The position numbers were made by a program, and so were the translations under genes. 64,000 nt of DNA from the NCBI RefSeq assembly GCF_003347495.1, contig NZ_QCXY01000011.1, positions 124,001 through 188,000 on the forward strand, read 5' to 3'. The stretch is from Pleomorphovibrio marinus (GTDB lineage Bacteria > Bacteroidota > Bacteroidia > Cytophagales > Cyclobacteriaceae). The notes under the pieces were generated by a model. That model made no database searches. It saw only the letters and a program-made list of their open reading frames with translations, and was not told the origin of the DNA. Below are positions 36,867 through 45,583 of this stretch, in pieces. How positions within the stretch are numbered: position 1 is the stretch's first letter; every line of letters starts with the position of its first letter.

Positions 36867-39800
36867 TTTCGGGTTTAGCTTGAACCTGAACTGTGACGCT
36901 GTTCGCACCTTCGTACGGTGTGGGATCTCCCAAGAGATCCTTTGCAAGGCGTTTCTTGAACCGTTCCGCTTCCAGCACTGCCTGCTCAGCCTCGGCCTTC
37001 GCTTTATGCACTTCAGCCCGGCGCACATTCAGATCTAGCTCGCGATGTGTGCGAACGAAATCTTCACAACCGTTACAAAGCCCGAGTGCCGGTTCCACTG
37101 TCATGCCCGCTGTGGGCATCGTAAGGCAGAGCGGCTCCCGTGTGTCTTTTAAGATCTCCTCGACAACCAACTGTTCTTTTGCTGCTGACCAGTCAAAGTC
37201 GTCACCCAAGACCGATTCGGGATCCGTAATGAGCACGGCTGCACGGTTCCCAACAAAGCCAGACCATCGGTGTTCTACAGCGTAAAGAGGAAGGTCGAAC
37301 TTTTCCAGTAGTCGCTGAATATCCGCGGTGCCCATCTGTGTCCAGACAACCTGTGCATAGTAGGCTAGATTTTTACGGATATGGCACACAAGCCGTTCGT
37401 ATTCAACCCGCAGTTGGGCGTATTTGCGCTGCTCTTGCCTTCGCTCTTGTAACATTCGCTCGTACTGGGCACGCTCTTCAATGGTGGCGTTAGCACCAAG
37501 CATTGCGACCTCACCAGCAAACTGAGCCATGCTAAGGTAATGCCCGTAGAGGCTCATCATATGGTTCTTTAGTCCCTCATCATCGGGTATCAAATCCAAC
37601 ATGCCGTTGTCATCCCCAAAAACAGCCAGCAGGGTGGTGATTGTTGCGGATATTGCAGTCGAGATCATCGCCCCGGGGCCCCCGACACTGGCTAGTGCGG
37701 TAACGGCGGAGATCCCACCCACACCCATAGCAGTAGTGATCATATCAATTTTACTGAAGGCTGCTTGCATGTCGCCAGCCTGATTAATGAACGTGGCGAC
37801 TGCTTCCACTAAGGCACGGTTACGTTGGGCTCCTTCCGGAAGCATTCGGACCTGCTCGTAGCGCGCTGCAAGCGTTGCGAGTGCCAGCTCGAGTTCTGGT
37901 GAAACAGTTCGCAGGATTTGCCAGTAGAGGTAACTGCCAGGCCCAGCTTCGAACCCTCCAGGAGAGGCCAACAGGGCGGTCGAAGCCGACATCTGCGGCT
38001 GTACTTGTGTTCCACCTCCAGTACACATAAACGCACGCACCACCTCTGGTGCGATAGAGCATAGGGCACTCACAGCTTCGCCACCGCAGCTAAATGCCTT
38101 TTGGGCCACGTCTTTCCAAGCCTCCAACGCATCACCATCAAGAAAGTGGGTGGGTATGGGTGCGTTCTCCGCCATTTCCAGCATTTCATCTATACAATTG
38201 GCGACATTGTCCGGTATCAGGCTCGGACCGGTTCCTCCACTACTTGGCTGGTCAGAATCTAGGGAGAGAAAATTTGCTAACCATTCCCATGTAATATTTG
38301 CGCATTCCCTAGGGTTAGTTACACAACTCATAGCATCATCCAATGGACTACCGGAAAAGTCGCCACTGAAGAAAATGTTGGCTTCTGCTAGCTTCCGGTA
38401 AATACCAAGGACCATCTGCACCAACGTTTCCATCGCCGCCGCAGAGTTGTTTACAACAGGATCGCTCAAAGCACCTTGGAAAAGTCCAAGCTTTTCATTT
38501 GCGAGAAGCTGCTTTGCCGCATCAAACCCATTGTAGTAGGTTTCGCACGGAAGAAACCGCCGCAGGAGACATTCATGGCACAGGAGCCACTCTTTAGTTA
38601 TGTTTGGGTAGCCGAGGGGAATCAGGAGGTACGGCGCAACCTCCTCGGCTCGTGTGAAAACACTGAAGTCCTCAACTACCTCAAAATAGTGATAAGTCAG
38701 TGAATGACAACGGTTCGTGTTGCTGATGCTCTGCGTATGCGTAACTTCACGTCCGACCTCGTGCGCCATCTCCACTGTGGAGGTAACGCTGTTCTTCAAA
38801 TGGTGGGCCGAAGTAAGAGTAGCCTGCCGAATTTGTTCTTCGGTCTGTTTGATGCTGGATTCAAAGGTTCCTTTTGCACCGATGTCCCCACCCATTTTTT
38901 CACCCAATTTGGCTCCTAAATTAATCACCTCGATAGGGAGGGACACTTCAACTCCTTTAGAAAGGCTTGAATTGAGGTTGGCTGAGCCGGTGAGTGTTGC
39001 GGAAACCTGTTTAGTCGTTGATAGAGACCACTTCTCATCGCCGACGAATTCGGTACTAATGTCCTCCTGCACAGATTCTACTCGCTGGCGTCGCTCTGTG
39101 CGCCGATCCCACATCTTGGTGATGATCTCGACAGTCTCGTTCGGTGTTAGCGGAATGCTTCGCACGAGCCGACCACGTCGGTACCCTTCGCTGCACCACT
39201 CCTGCCGGTAGCGAACACCTAGGGCGAGGAGAGGCTCGAGAGGCGGTTCTGTCTTCGGCGGAGAGGGTACAATGCCCATACCGACAACCAAATCCTTGAA
39301 GAGCTCATATGGATTACGGGGTCCCGTAGTGTTGTGAGGAGGTATTGGGGTAAGCTTTGAGGTGCAGTTGGCTGGTTGCAGAATATGGAAAGCGGGTTGA
39401 GCAGCAAACTGCTTTGACGATCGATCACTGGTAACTTTCGACGAATCTTCCTCGCTTTTAACATTTCGCTTCAAACCTTCCATCTGCTGGGCCAGCCTCG
39501 CTCGAGAATACAAGATGGCTACAGAAGCATCTAGGCGTCCTTTGTTCTTGAACATTTCGGCAGTCTTAAACAGATGCTGGAGATGTCGACTCTCAATACG
39601 TTGTTTTCGCCGCTCCACCTCGTTCTGCATGCGTTTCACAGGTACGATGTAGGTGTGTTGCGGCTTCACCTTGCCCTTCCCCTCTGATTCTTCGCCGCCG
39701 TTGTCCTTACTGCTTGTGGATTCGCTCTTTACAAGCATAAATTGCTTGAAATGTACAACATCACAGTTTCGCATTGCCTGCAGTTGCTGGCAATCGTCGA

Positions 39801-39894
39801 GCTGCGAAGAATTAGGAAATTCACAAATTTTTTGTGGTTGCTTGATGTCATTAGAATCATGCTTGGTAGTTACCTTTTTGGTGGCTTTATTCAT
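36859..39894 (-). CDS. 1011-aa coiled-coil-containing protein of unknown function
   Basis: Starts at ATG 39894. Basic coiled-coil segments occur at about residues 85-145 (NEVERRKQRIESRHLQHLFK). At about 225-275 there is a conserved-looking block YRQEWCSEGYRRGRLVRSIP then LTPNETVEIITKMWDRRTER, a pattern I recall from other very large uncharacterised bacterial proteins. Gly/Ala-rich hydrophobic stretches near 730-770 (ISAVTALASVGGPGAMISTA) may be amphipathic or membrane-active. The C-terminal 100 residues include two CxxC-like cysteines (LGLCNGCEDF) and a charged helix (AEVHKAKAEAEQAVLEAERF). No signal peptide. It is coupled to the 358-aa gene. Such a layout could suit a structural or pore-forming assembly, but this is inference. 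Confidence 0.75.
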   Translation of the reverse strand: MNKATKKVTTKHDSNDIKQPQKICEFPNSSQLDDCQQLQAMRNCDVVHFKQFMLVKSESTSSKDNGGEESEGKGKVKPQHTYIVPVKRMQNEVERRKQRIESRHLQHLFKTAEMFKNKGRLDASVAILYSRARLAQQMEGLKRNVKSEEDSSKVTSDRSSKQFAAQPAFHILQPANCTSKLTPIPPHNTTGPRNPYELFKDLVVGMGIVPSPPKTEPPLEPLLALGVRYRQEWCSEGYRRGRLVRSIPLTPNETVEIITKMWDRRTERRQRVESVQEDISTEFVGDEKWSLSTTKQVSATLTGSANLNSSLSKGVEVSLPIEVINLGAKLGEKMGGDIGAKGTFESSIKQTEEQIRQATLTSAHHLKNSVTSTVEMAHEVGREVTHTQSISNTNRCHSLTYHYFEVVEDFSVFTRAEEVAPYLLIPLGYPNITKEWLLCHECLLRRFLPCETYYNGFDAAKQLLANEKLGLFQGALSDPVVNNSAAAMETLVQMVLGIYRKLAEANIFFSGDFSGSPLDDAMSCVTNPRECANITWEWLANFLSLDSDQPSSGGTGPSLIPDNVANCIDEMLEMAENAPIPTHFLDGDALEAWKDVAQKAFSCGGEAVSALCSIAPEVVRAFMCTGGGTQVQPQMSASTALLASPGGFEAGPGSYLYWQILRTVSPELELALATLAARYEQVRMLPEGAQRNRALVEAVATFINQAGDMQAAFSKIDMITTAMGVGGISAVTALASVGGPGAMISTAISATITTLLAVFGDDNGMLDLIPDDEGLKNHMMSLYGHYLSMAQFAGEVAMLGANATIEERAQYERMLQERRQEQRKYAQLRVEYERLVCHIRKNLAYYAQVVWTQMGTADIQRLLEKFDLPLYAVEHRWSGFVGNRAAVLITDPESVLGDDFDWSAAKEQLVVEEILKDTREPLCLTMPTAGMTVEPALGLCNGCEDFVRTHRELDLNVRRAEVHKAKAEAEQAVLEAERFKKRLAKDLLGDPTPYEGANSVTVQVQAKPENE

Positions 39895-39959
39895 AATGTC
39901 TTCTGTTTTGAATTAATACTATTGAATTAGGTGCTTATTAAATTGGTGTCGCGACCATA

Positions 39960-40400
39960 CCTTCTCATCAGATTTCCCAAGATTCCTGGTTTCTTTTTGT
40001 GGGAGTTGAACCTATATGTATACTCATTGATATAGAGTTAAAGATTTATGATTAAATTGTGAGTATCCCTAACCTAAGCATTGAAAATTTTGACCGCTCG
40101 GTGCATCCGTTCTGCACCTTCTATCCCGATTTTTCTTGAGTAAGTTTCGGAAAATGTGCCTCCATGCCATTTCAATAGTCGATATTGACTTCGGCCTCGC
40201 AGTGATATGATCTTTCGTAAATCCTTTCAAATTGACCTTGAAGGCGTATTCCACCATCTTGCCCTACCAGTGGAAAACACCTTTTACGTCCCTTTACAGG
40301 CCCACAATCATGATTTTTTTTTGTTACCTTCGTTTCTTACTAAGGCCCTGTCGTCGGAGAAATATTCCCACATTTAAAGATGGAGAGACTCTTATACCTT
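39960..40400 (-). pseudogene. IS1595-type transposase relic (third copy)
   Basis: The minus strand between about 40380 and 40010 preserves degraded pieces of the ISXO2/IS1595 catalytic region. Examples are GKMVEYAFKVNLKGFTKDHI, aligned with the IS1595-like motif order seen at 18.1-18.5 kb, and the plus-strand segments TCATGATTTTTTTTTGTTAC and TTTCTTACTAAGGCCCTGTC. Many stops and frameshifts. It lies just upstream of the 1011-aa gene start. Confidence 0.5.
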
Positions 40401-41344
40401 TTTCAGCAAAATTTATGTTTAACGGAAATTATAATTATACTTTTCCCATTTAAAATCCGCCTAATTAAGAAAATTTAATAATCTACTATATAGACGCAAT
40501 TCAATAGATTTAGATCTATATTTATTTAGCCTTCCCTACATGAGTTTTGAAGGAAGAATCAGATGCTAATTAAGGAATTAAATGGTAAAAGGGTTGAAAT
40601 ATTAAACGCTAGGCCAGAAAAGAACTTAAACTACAGAAATCTTTAAAAGACGATTAAATAATAAGTTAAAACCATAGGGATTAAAACTTAAAATTACCGA
40701 TAACCGATAAAACTCTATTTAAATATTCTCATGTATTCCCCTTATGTACAGGGATTATTTTGTTCAATAAACTAATATAGAAATTTATTTGGTAATAAAA
40801 AACGTTTTTAAACTTTTTTTTATTTGTAACCCACTTTTAAACAATATTAAATTTTTTTAATCCAATCCATATTCGGTTGGAGATGTTTAGATTTGAGCAA
40901 ATAAGGTGCATTGTCCCAGCTTTTTGAAGTACTATTTATGGGTTCTATGTCATTTGTCAGAATGCTATTATAGTTGTAGGCATTTCCCGGTGAATGTATC
41001 GGTTTGGAATTCTCTTATCTTTTACCCTGCTGAAGATAGGACTTAAGGTTTCGATCTGAAATGCAAAACTGTAAAAAGCGGCAAAACGAAAATACGATCT
41101 TGATTATTAACAAAATTTTTGAGAGATACAGGAAATCCTAAACGAACTTAATCATGATTGACGTGTCTCCATATTAAGGGACATACTGGAAAGGTAGGCT
41201 TCGACTTTAATTTTTTCACCTACTAGTACTTTTTTTGACTCTAATATCCTTACACCACCCCCCACCCCCATATACGCATACCTACGTACTTCCCTAAAAT
41301 ATACCTTTTTACGTATTTCATCCCATTTTTTTTCTACTTCTCTT
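40401..41344. other. Long AT-rich intergenic region before the mobilization genes
   Basis: No gene is supported. A 66-codon minus-strand frame at 41152-41352 reads MTQREVEKKWDEIRKKVYFR and onwards and could be a small protein. It overlaps the hairpin and the relaxosome gene leader, so I treat it as unproven. C-rich runs (CACCCCCCACCCCC) occur at about 41254-41268. Confidence 0.35.
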
Positions 41345-41376
41345 TGGGTCAAGCAAGCAAGGGCCAGGCTGACCCA
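41345..41376. promoter_or_regulatory. Inverted repeat before the mobilization operon (oriT or operator candidate)
   Basis: TGGGTCA (41345-41351) and TGACCCA (41370-41376) form a 7-bp perfect stem with an 18-base loop, five bases before the start of the relaxosome accessory gene. Relaxase operons often have oriT hairpins just upstream, and accessory proteins often autoregulate there. No nick site could be recognised. Confidence 0.4.
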
Positions 41377-41381
41377 TAACC

Positions 41382-41762
41382 ATGAAGGATACCCAGGAAA
41401 ACAGAACGCATAAAATCACCTTCCGGCTCAATGAGCGGGAGGTGAAATTCCTGGATGAGTTTTCCAAAAGTGCGGGTATTTCCAGAAGCGATACGCTGAG
41501 GAACCTGATCAGGAAGATCCAGGGGGATGCCTCCATTATCAAGACGGATAAGCTGCTCAAGACGCTGAACGAGCTGGCAGCGGAGCAGGGCCGGGTCAAC
41601 AACAACATCAACCAGCTGGCCAAGCATGCCAACCAGTATTCCAAGGTGGAAGACATGGACCCCAAGGTCTTTGCGCGGTTCAACAGTCTCCTTGCCACCT
41701 ACCTGGACTACCAGGAGGATATGAACAGGACGTTCCGGAAAATCTATAAATCCCTCAGCTGA
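41382..41762 (+). CDS. Relaxosome accessory protein (MobC-like, ribbon-helix-helix)
   Basis: 126 residues from ATG 41382. The N-terminus has a ribbon-helix-helix-like DNA-binding pattern (KITFRLNEREVKFLDEFSKS then ISRSDTLRNLIRK). The middle has AAEQGRVNNNINQLAKHANQ, the signature of MobC-type mobilization accessory proteins, and the C-terminus is helical. Such proteins bind oriT and help the relaxase. It overlaps the relaxase start by one base, so the two are translationally coupled. It is the first gene of the transfer operon. Confidence 0.85.
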   Translation: MKDTQENRTHKITFRLNEREVKFLDEFSKSAGISRSDTLRNLIRKIQGDASIIKTDKLLKTLNELAAEQGRVNNNINQLAKHANQYSKVEDMDPKVFARFNSLLATYLDYQEDMNRTFRKIYKSLS

Positions 41763-43264
41763 TGACCGTCAAGATCCTATCGTCGACCAGTACCTTCAAC
41801 GGGGTGTCCTACAACACCAACAAGACGCAGTCCGCCAAGGGGGAGCTGATGAAATTCAGGAATTTCGGTTACCTGCAATCGGCCCAGCAGGTGACGCCAG
41901 CTGAGATGAAAACCTTTCTAAAAGTGCACTCCAACCGTAACACCCGGGTGAAACACCAGCAGTTCCATGCCATGATTTCCTGCAAAGGGCGGGAATACGA
42001 CAAGAAGGAGCTCACCGGGATGGCCGAAAAGTGGCTGCACAAAATGGGCTATGGAGACAACCCCTACCTGATTGTGTTCCATGGGGACACCAACAACAAC
42101 CATGTGCATATGGTCTCCTCCAGAATCGGGAACGATGGCAAGAAGATCAACGACAGCATGGAACGGATCAGGGCACAGAAATGCATATTGGAAATCATGG
42201 ACCGGAACCCGGGAAAGGAATGCCACAAGGTGCTGGATCAGCTAAAAACCTTTTCCTTTTCCACGGTCAGCCAGGCTAAGCTATACCTGGAAACCCTGGG
42301 GTACAGTCTAAATGAAAAGGAGGGCAAGCTGGTGTTATACAAATTCGGCCTTTTACAGGGCGAGCTTACGCTTAATGAATTAAATGCCAAAGCCGATTCC
42401 TATTCCCCGGACAAAGGGAGAATAAAGCAGCTCCATGCCTTATTCGACAAATACAGAAAGGTGTACAGCAGTGCGCCCGTGCCAATATTCGAACCGTTGA
42501 AGGGCAACCGCCTGGGAAAACCAACGGGATACCGCTCAGAAATGGCGGAATTCCTCAAGGAAAAATTCGGTGTGGAGCTGATTTTTCATGGTAAGGATGG
42601 CAAGGCCCCTTACGGCTATTCCATCATTGACCACAGCAGGAAAATCATCCTCAAGGGCAGCGAGGTGTTCCCCCTCAAAAACCTGACCCGGGAAGAAACT
42701 ACGGATAAGGTCAGAGTAGTCAATTTCGCATCCCAATCGGATAAAGCCGCCTACGAAAACATCACCGGGACCACGGATACGGTGTTCCGGTTCAAACGCC
42801 TTCCCCGGCAGGCTGCCTACAGGCTAAAATTACTTTCGGTGTTGGAGGAATTTTCCAATCCCCAAAAGGGCTTGGAGGAATACCGCTTACACCTCCTGGT
42901 AAACGACAAACGCTTATTCCTGCTGGATACTCGTGAAAGGTACTTTATCAGCCTGGAAGCCATCCTCAAGACCGACGAATACAACCGTTTTGCCCGGCTC
43001 TGGAATGTACCCGAAAGGAATGACACCGAACAAGGAACCACTATCAGAACTGCATCGGATGCAAGAGACCACTTACCGGTTCAAGCGGACAACGAAATTC
43101 TTACTCCCAACGCTCAGGATAGTGGTTATGCCGATCATGAGCGGGAAACGGCCCCTCCCCTTTCCAACTTTAAACTGGACATCCATCAGGATGTGGACGA
43201 CGAGGCCCTGCATGGCAGGCGAAGAAAAAAAGAGAAAGGCAGCAAAAAAAGAAGCATCAGATAA
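41762..43264 (+). CDS. Relaxase / mobilization nuclease (HUH family)
   Basis: A 500-residue protein whose first 200 residues form the relaxase domain. The metal-binding three-His motif is NNNHVHMVSSRIG at about residues 111-123, with a further His in HQQFHAMISCKG. A candidate active Tyr lies near the N-terminus (FGYLQSAQQVTPAEM). The remaining 300 residues are charged, without a recognised helicase or primase domain. It nicks oriT and leads the single strand to the coupling protein. The basic C-terminal tail (RRKKEKGSKKRS) may bind DNA. It belongs to the relaxase type found in Bacteroidota conjugative and mobilizable elements. Confidence 0.88.
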   Translation: MTVKILSSTSTFNGVSYNTNKTQSAKGELMKFRNFGYLQSAQQVTPAEMKTFLKVHSNRNTRVKHQQFHAMISCKGREYDKKELTGMAEKWLHKMGYGDNPYLIVFHGDTNNNHVHMVSSRIGNDGKKINDSMERIRAQKCILEIMDRNPGKECHKVLDQLKTFSFSTVSQAKLYLETLGYSLNEKEGKLVLYKFGLLQGELTLNELNAKADSYSPDKGRIKQLHALFDKYRKVYSSAPVPIFEPLKGNRLGKPTGYRSEMAEFLKEKFGVELIFHGKDGKAPYGYSIIDHSRKIILKGSEVFPLKNLTREETTDKVRVVNFASQSDKAAYENITGTTDTVFRFKRLPRQAAYRLKLLSVLEEFSNPQKGLEEYRLHLLVNDKRLFLLDTRERYFISLEAILKTDEYNRFARLWNVPERNDTEQGTTIRTASDARDHLPVQADNEILTPNAQDSGYADHERETAPPLSNFKLDIHQDVDDEALHGRRRKKEKGSKKRSIR

Positions 43265-43275
43265 ACCCATTGCAT

Positions 43276-43920
43276 ATGATTATCCTATTCGCAAACCAAA
43301 AAGGAGGAGTTGGGAAAAGCACCCTTTCGGTCCTGTTCTCCAACTACCTCACCCTGGCCAAAAACAAGCCGGTAAAGGTCTATGACATGGACTTTCAACG
43401 TTCGCTGTACAACAAGGCACAAGCCGCGGAGGTGATTGACAACACCCCCCTGTACCCGGTAGAGGCCGCCGAACTATCACAGTTCGACGCCATCCAGAAA
43501 AAGGCCAACAAGGAAGGAAACTTGGTCAGCATCATCGACCTGGCCGGCAAAATGGATGACGATGAACTGGTCCCGGTATTTAGGAACTCCGACCTGATCC
43601 TTTGCCCCTTCAGCTATGACGAATACTCGGTATCCTCTACCATCGAGTTTTCCTTTGTGATCCTGAAGATCAACCCAAATGCCAAAATCATTTTTATACC
43701 CAACAGGGTGAGGACCAGTGTAAAATACGAAACCATGAAATCCGTCCAGGAGGCACTGAAAAACTTCGGGGTGGTCACCAACAGCATCACGGAGCGGATA
43801 GATTTCCAACGGATCACCACCTACGACATTCCGGCCACCATCATAGATGTGATCGAACCTGTTTTTGAATCCATTTACAACGAATACATCGATCCGGCAT
43901 GGCACAAGATGATTACATAA
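43276..43920 (+). CDS. ParA-like ATPase (TraA-type)
   Basis: 214 residues from ATG 43276. The deviant Walker A is ANQKGGVGKSTL at residues 6-17, followed by VYDMDFQRSLYNKAQ (switch region) and IIDLAGKMDDDELVPVFRNS. CTnDOT-type elements carry a similar small ParA-family protein at the start of the transfer operon. It may help partition or polar placement of the transfer machinery. It overlaps the next gene by 22 bp. Confidence 0.88.
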   Translation: MIILFANQKGGVGKSTLSVLFSNYLTLAKNKPVKVYDMDFQRSLYNKAQAAEVIDNTPLYPVEAAELSQFDAIQKKANKEGNLVSIIDLAGKMDDDELVPVFRNSDLILCPFSYDEYSVSSTIEFSFVILKINPNAKIIFIPNRVRTSVKYETMKSVQEALKNFGVVTNSITERIDFQRITTYDIPATIIDVIEPVFESIYNEYIDPAWHKMIT

Positions 43921-44246
43921 AATCGCTGATGAGCAACTTCCGTCCCAACGGCCATCCATTGCAAAAGCAGGGAAAGGAAAGGAAGCTCACCGTCACCAAG
44001 CAGGGCAGCACCACCACCTTGGGCAGCGGCATAATCCCGGTGTTGGAGCAGGTCAGGGACATGAAAATTGAAGGGGAGAAAAAGAGGCTGATCAAGATCG
44101 ACCAAAAGCATGAGGAAATCCTAAAGGTGATGTATCCGGTATTCTCCGTGGATGTGACCCGCTTTATCAATTTCCTGTTGACCCGCTTCTTTCAGGACCA
44201 CCCGGAACTTATTGAGGAAATCCGCAAATCCTTTAAAAAACTCTGA
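43899..44246 (+). CDS. Small conjugation-associated protein (DUF3408-like)
   Basis: 115 residues from ATG 43899, overlapping the ParA gene. A flexible basic N-terminus leads to a helical C-terminal domain (IDQKHEEILKVMYPVFSVDV, TRFINFLLTRFFQDHPELIE) that resembles the DUF3408 small proteins found after ParA in Bacteroidota transfer operons. A DNA-binding partner role for ParA (ParB-like in position) is inference. Confidence 0.65.
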   Translation: MAQDDYIKSLMSNFRPNGHPLQKQGKERKLTVTKQGSTTTLGSGIIPVLEQVRDMKIEGEKKRLIKIDQKHEEILKVMYPVFSVDVTRFINFLLTRFFQDHPELIEEIRKSFKKL

Positions 44247-44247
44247 C

Positions 44248-44589
44248 ATGGGATGGACTGAATTTATCAAATACCTGGCATCGGGCTACCTGCTTTATTA
44301 TGGGATCCTGATCGTGCTGGACCTGCTGAAACCCCAAAAAGGGGCGCTCATCATGGGTGAGGAAGACCTGCTGGAATTTCCTGAGGACACCCAAACCACA
44401 GTCGTCGAGGAAGAGGAGGTCACTAGTTACGGTGCTTCGCCTTCCGGGGTCCAACTATCACAGGGTGAGCAACTGAAACTCTATGGGGAAAACATCAATG
44501 TTTCCACCGGAGGGGTAAGCAGCATGACGGAACTGTTCAGGTTGGCGCATGATGAAACGATCGAGGTAAAGAAGCAACTGGTTTATTGA
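44248..44589 (+). CDS. Single-pass membrane protein of the transfer operon
   Basis: 113 residues from ATG 44248, one base after the previous stop. One hydrophobic helix lies at residues 6-24 (FIKYLASGYLLYYGILIVLD). The rest is an acidic soluble tail (MGEEDLLEFPEDTQTTVVEE). It occupies the small TraD-like position in the operon. Function is not established. Confidence 0.6.
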   Translation: MGWTEFIKYLASGYLLYYGILIVLDLLKPQKGALIMGEEDLLEFPEDTQTTVVEEEEVTSYGASPSGVQLSQGEQLKLYGENINVSTGGVSSMTELFRLAHDETIEVKKQLVY

Positions 44590-44590
44590 A

Positions 44591-44911
44591 ATGAAAAAGT
44601 TACTCCCCATGCTGCTGCTTGTCTTTGTCTTCTCCATGGGCATAATTGAATCCAAGGCTCAAGTCCCTCCCGGCATCCAGGAGATCAACGAAGGAAAAAA
44701 CATGATGGCCAGGAACTTCAGGGCCCTTTCCAGCGCGGTGTTGGTTTTGGGAGCCCTCTTCGGTTTGCTGGGGGGACTGAGGGTGTACAACAACTGGCAA
44801 TTGGGTAGGAGAAACATCGACGTGGAAGTAGCCGGGTGGTTTGGGGCCTGCATTTTCCTTTCCGTTTTGGGAGTATTCCTCAGTGCCCTGTACCAGGTTC
44901 CTCTAGCCTAA
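44591..44911 (+). CDS. TraE-like small membrane protein (DUF4134), first copy
   Basis: 106 residues with a cleavable signal (MKKLLPMLLLVFVFSMGIIE, SKAQ) and two hydrophobic helices, NFRALSSAVLVLGALFGLLG and WFGACIFLSVLGVFLSALYQ, separated by a short GRRNIDVE loop. This is the TraE/DUF4134 layout, comparable with VirB2/VirB3-type pilin-like proteins. A second, similar gene follows 56 bp later; duplication of TraE-type genes occurs in related elements. Confidence 0.8.
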   Translation: MKKLLPMLLLVFVFSMGIIESKAQVPPGIQEINEGKNMMARNFRALSSAVLVLGALFGLLGGLRVYNNWQLGRRNIDVEVAGWFGACIFLSVLGVFLSALYQVPLA

Positions 44912-44966
44912 AGCAATATCAATGAAAAATCAAGCAATACAATATATCCATTTAAACCCTTCAATC

Positions 44967-45272
44967 ATGAGTAAAAACATCAAAAAAACCATTGCAAGCG
45001 TGGGGCTGGGGGCACTAGCTCTTGCCCATGCCAAAGCGCAGGGTGTACAGGGCATCACTGCGGCAGAATCTTCCCTCATCGGATATGTGGATCCCGTGGC
45101 TTCCCTGTGCCTGGTCATCGGTGCCGTGGTAGGCATCATCGGCGGGGTAAGGGTCTATATCAAATGGAACAGCGGAGACCAGGACATCAACAAGGAACTG
45201 ATGGGCTGGGGAGGCTCCTGCCTGTTTATGGTACTGGTCAGCGTGGTCATCAAGGCCTTTTTCGGGGTCTGA
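44967..45272 (+). CDS. TraE-like small membrane protein (DUF4134), second copy
   Basis: 101 residues from ATG 44967; an upstream ATG at 44922 is also in frame. Signal peptide through AHAKAQG, then the helices VDPVASLCLVIGAVVGIIGG and WGGSCLFMVLVSVVIKAFFG with the loop SGDQDINKELMG. It is paralogous with the preceding gene. It overlaps the next gene by one base. Confidence 0.82.
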   Translation: MSKNIKKTIASVGLGALALAHAKAQGVQGITAAESSLIGYVDPVASLCLVIGAVVGIIGGVRVYIKWNSGDQDINKELMGWGGSCLFMVLVSVVIKAFFGV

Positions 45273-45583
45273 TGGGCAAGCAGTTTCCCATCTACAAGGG
45301 CCTTCAAAAACCGCTGATGTACAAGGGCTTTCAGGGCAAGTTCATTGGCTGGGGCATCGCATCCCTGGTGATGGGCTTGGTCCTGGGAGGCTTGATCGGC
45401 AGCCTCACCAACATGGTATTTGGGGGCTTCCTCACCATTGGTACCATTGCAGGGGGACTGTATGTGACCAGCCTTCAACAGAAAAAGGGCCTGCATTCCA
45501 AAACACGCAACCTGGGCGTATTCCTGCCCCCAACAGACCTTAAGCAAATTCACCATGCCAAAGCGGAGAAAGACACAGTTTAA
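45272..45583 (+). CDS. TraF-like protein (DUF4133)
   Basis: 103 residues. Starts at ATG 45272 inside the previous stop. Two hydrophobic helices, FIGWGIASLVMGLVLGGLIG and MVFGGFLTIGTIAGGLYVTS, are preceded by FPIYKGLQKPLMYKGFQGKF, the conserved TraF/DUF4133 N-terminus. It corresponds in position and size to a VirB3-like inner membrane component. It overlaps the TraG gene start by 29 bp. Confidence 0.85.
   Translation: MGKQFPIYKGLQKPLMYKGFQGKFIGWGIASLVMGLVLGGLIGSLTNMVFGGFLTIGTIAGGLYVTSLQQKKGLHSKTRNLGVFLPPTDLKQIHHAKAEKDTV

Noticed and set aside
41152-41352. 66-codon minus-strand frame upstream of the mobilization genes
   Set aside because: Sequence is plausible as a small protein, but there is no family match and it overlaps the leader hairpin, so it was not called.
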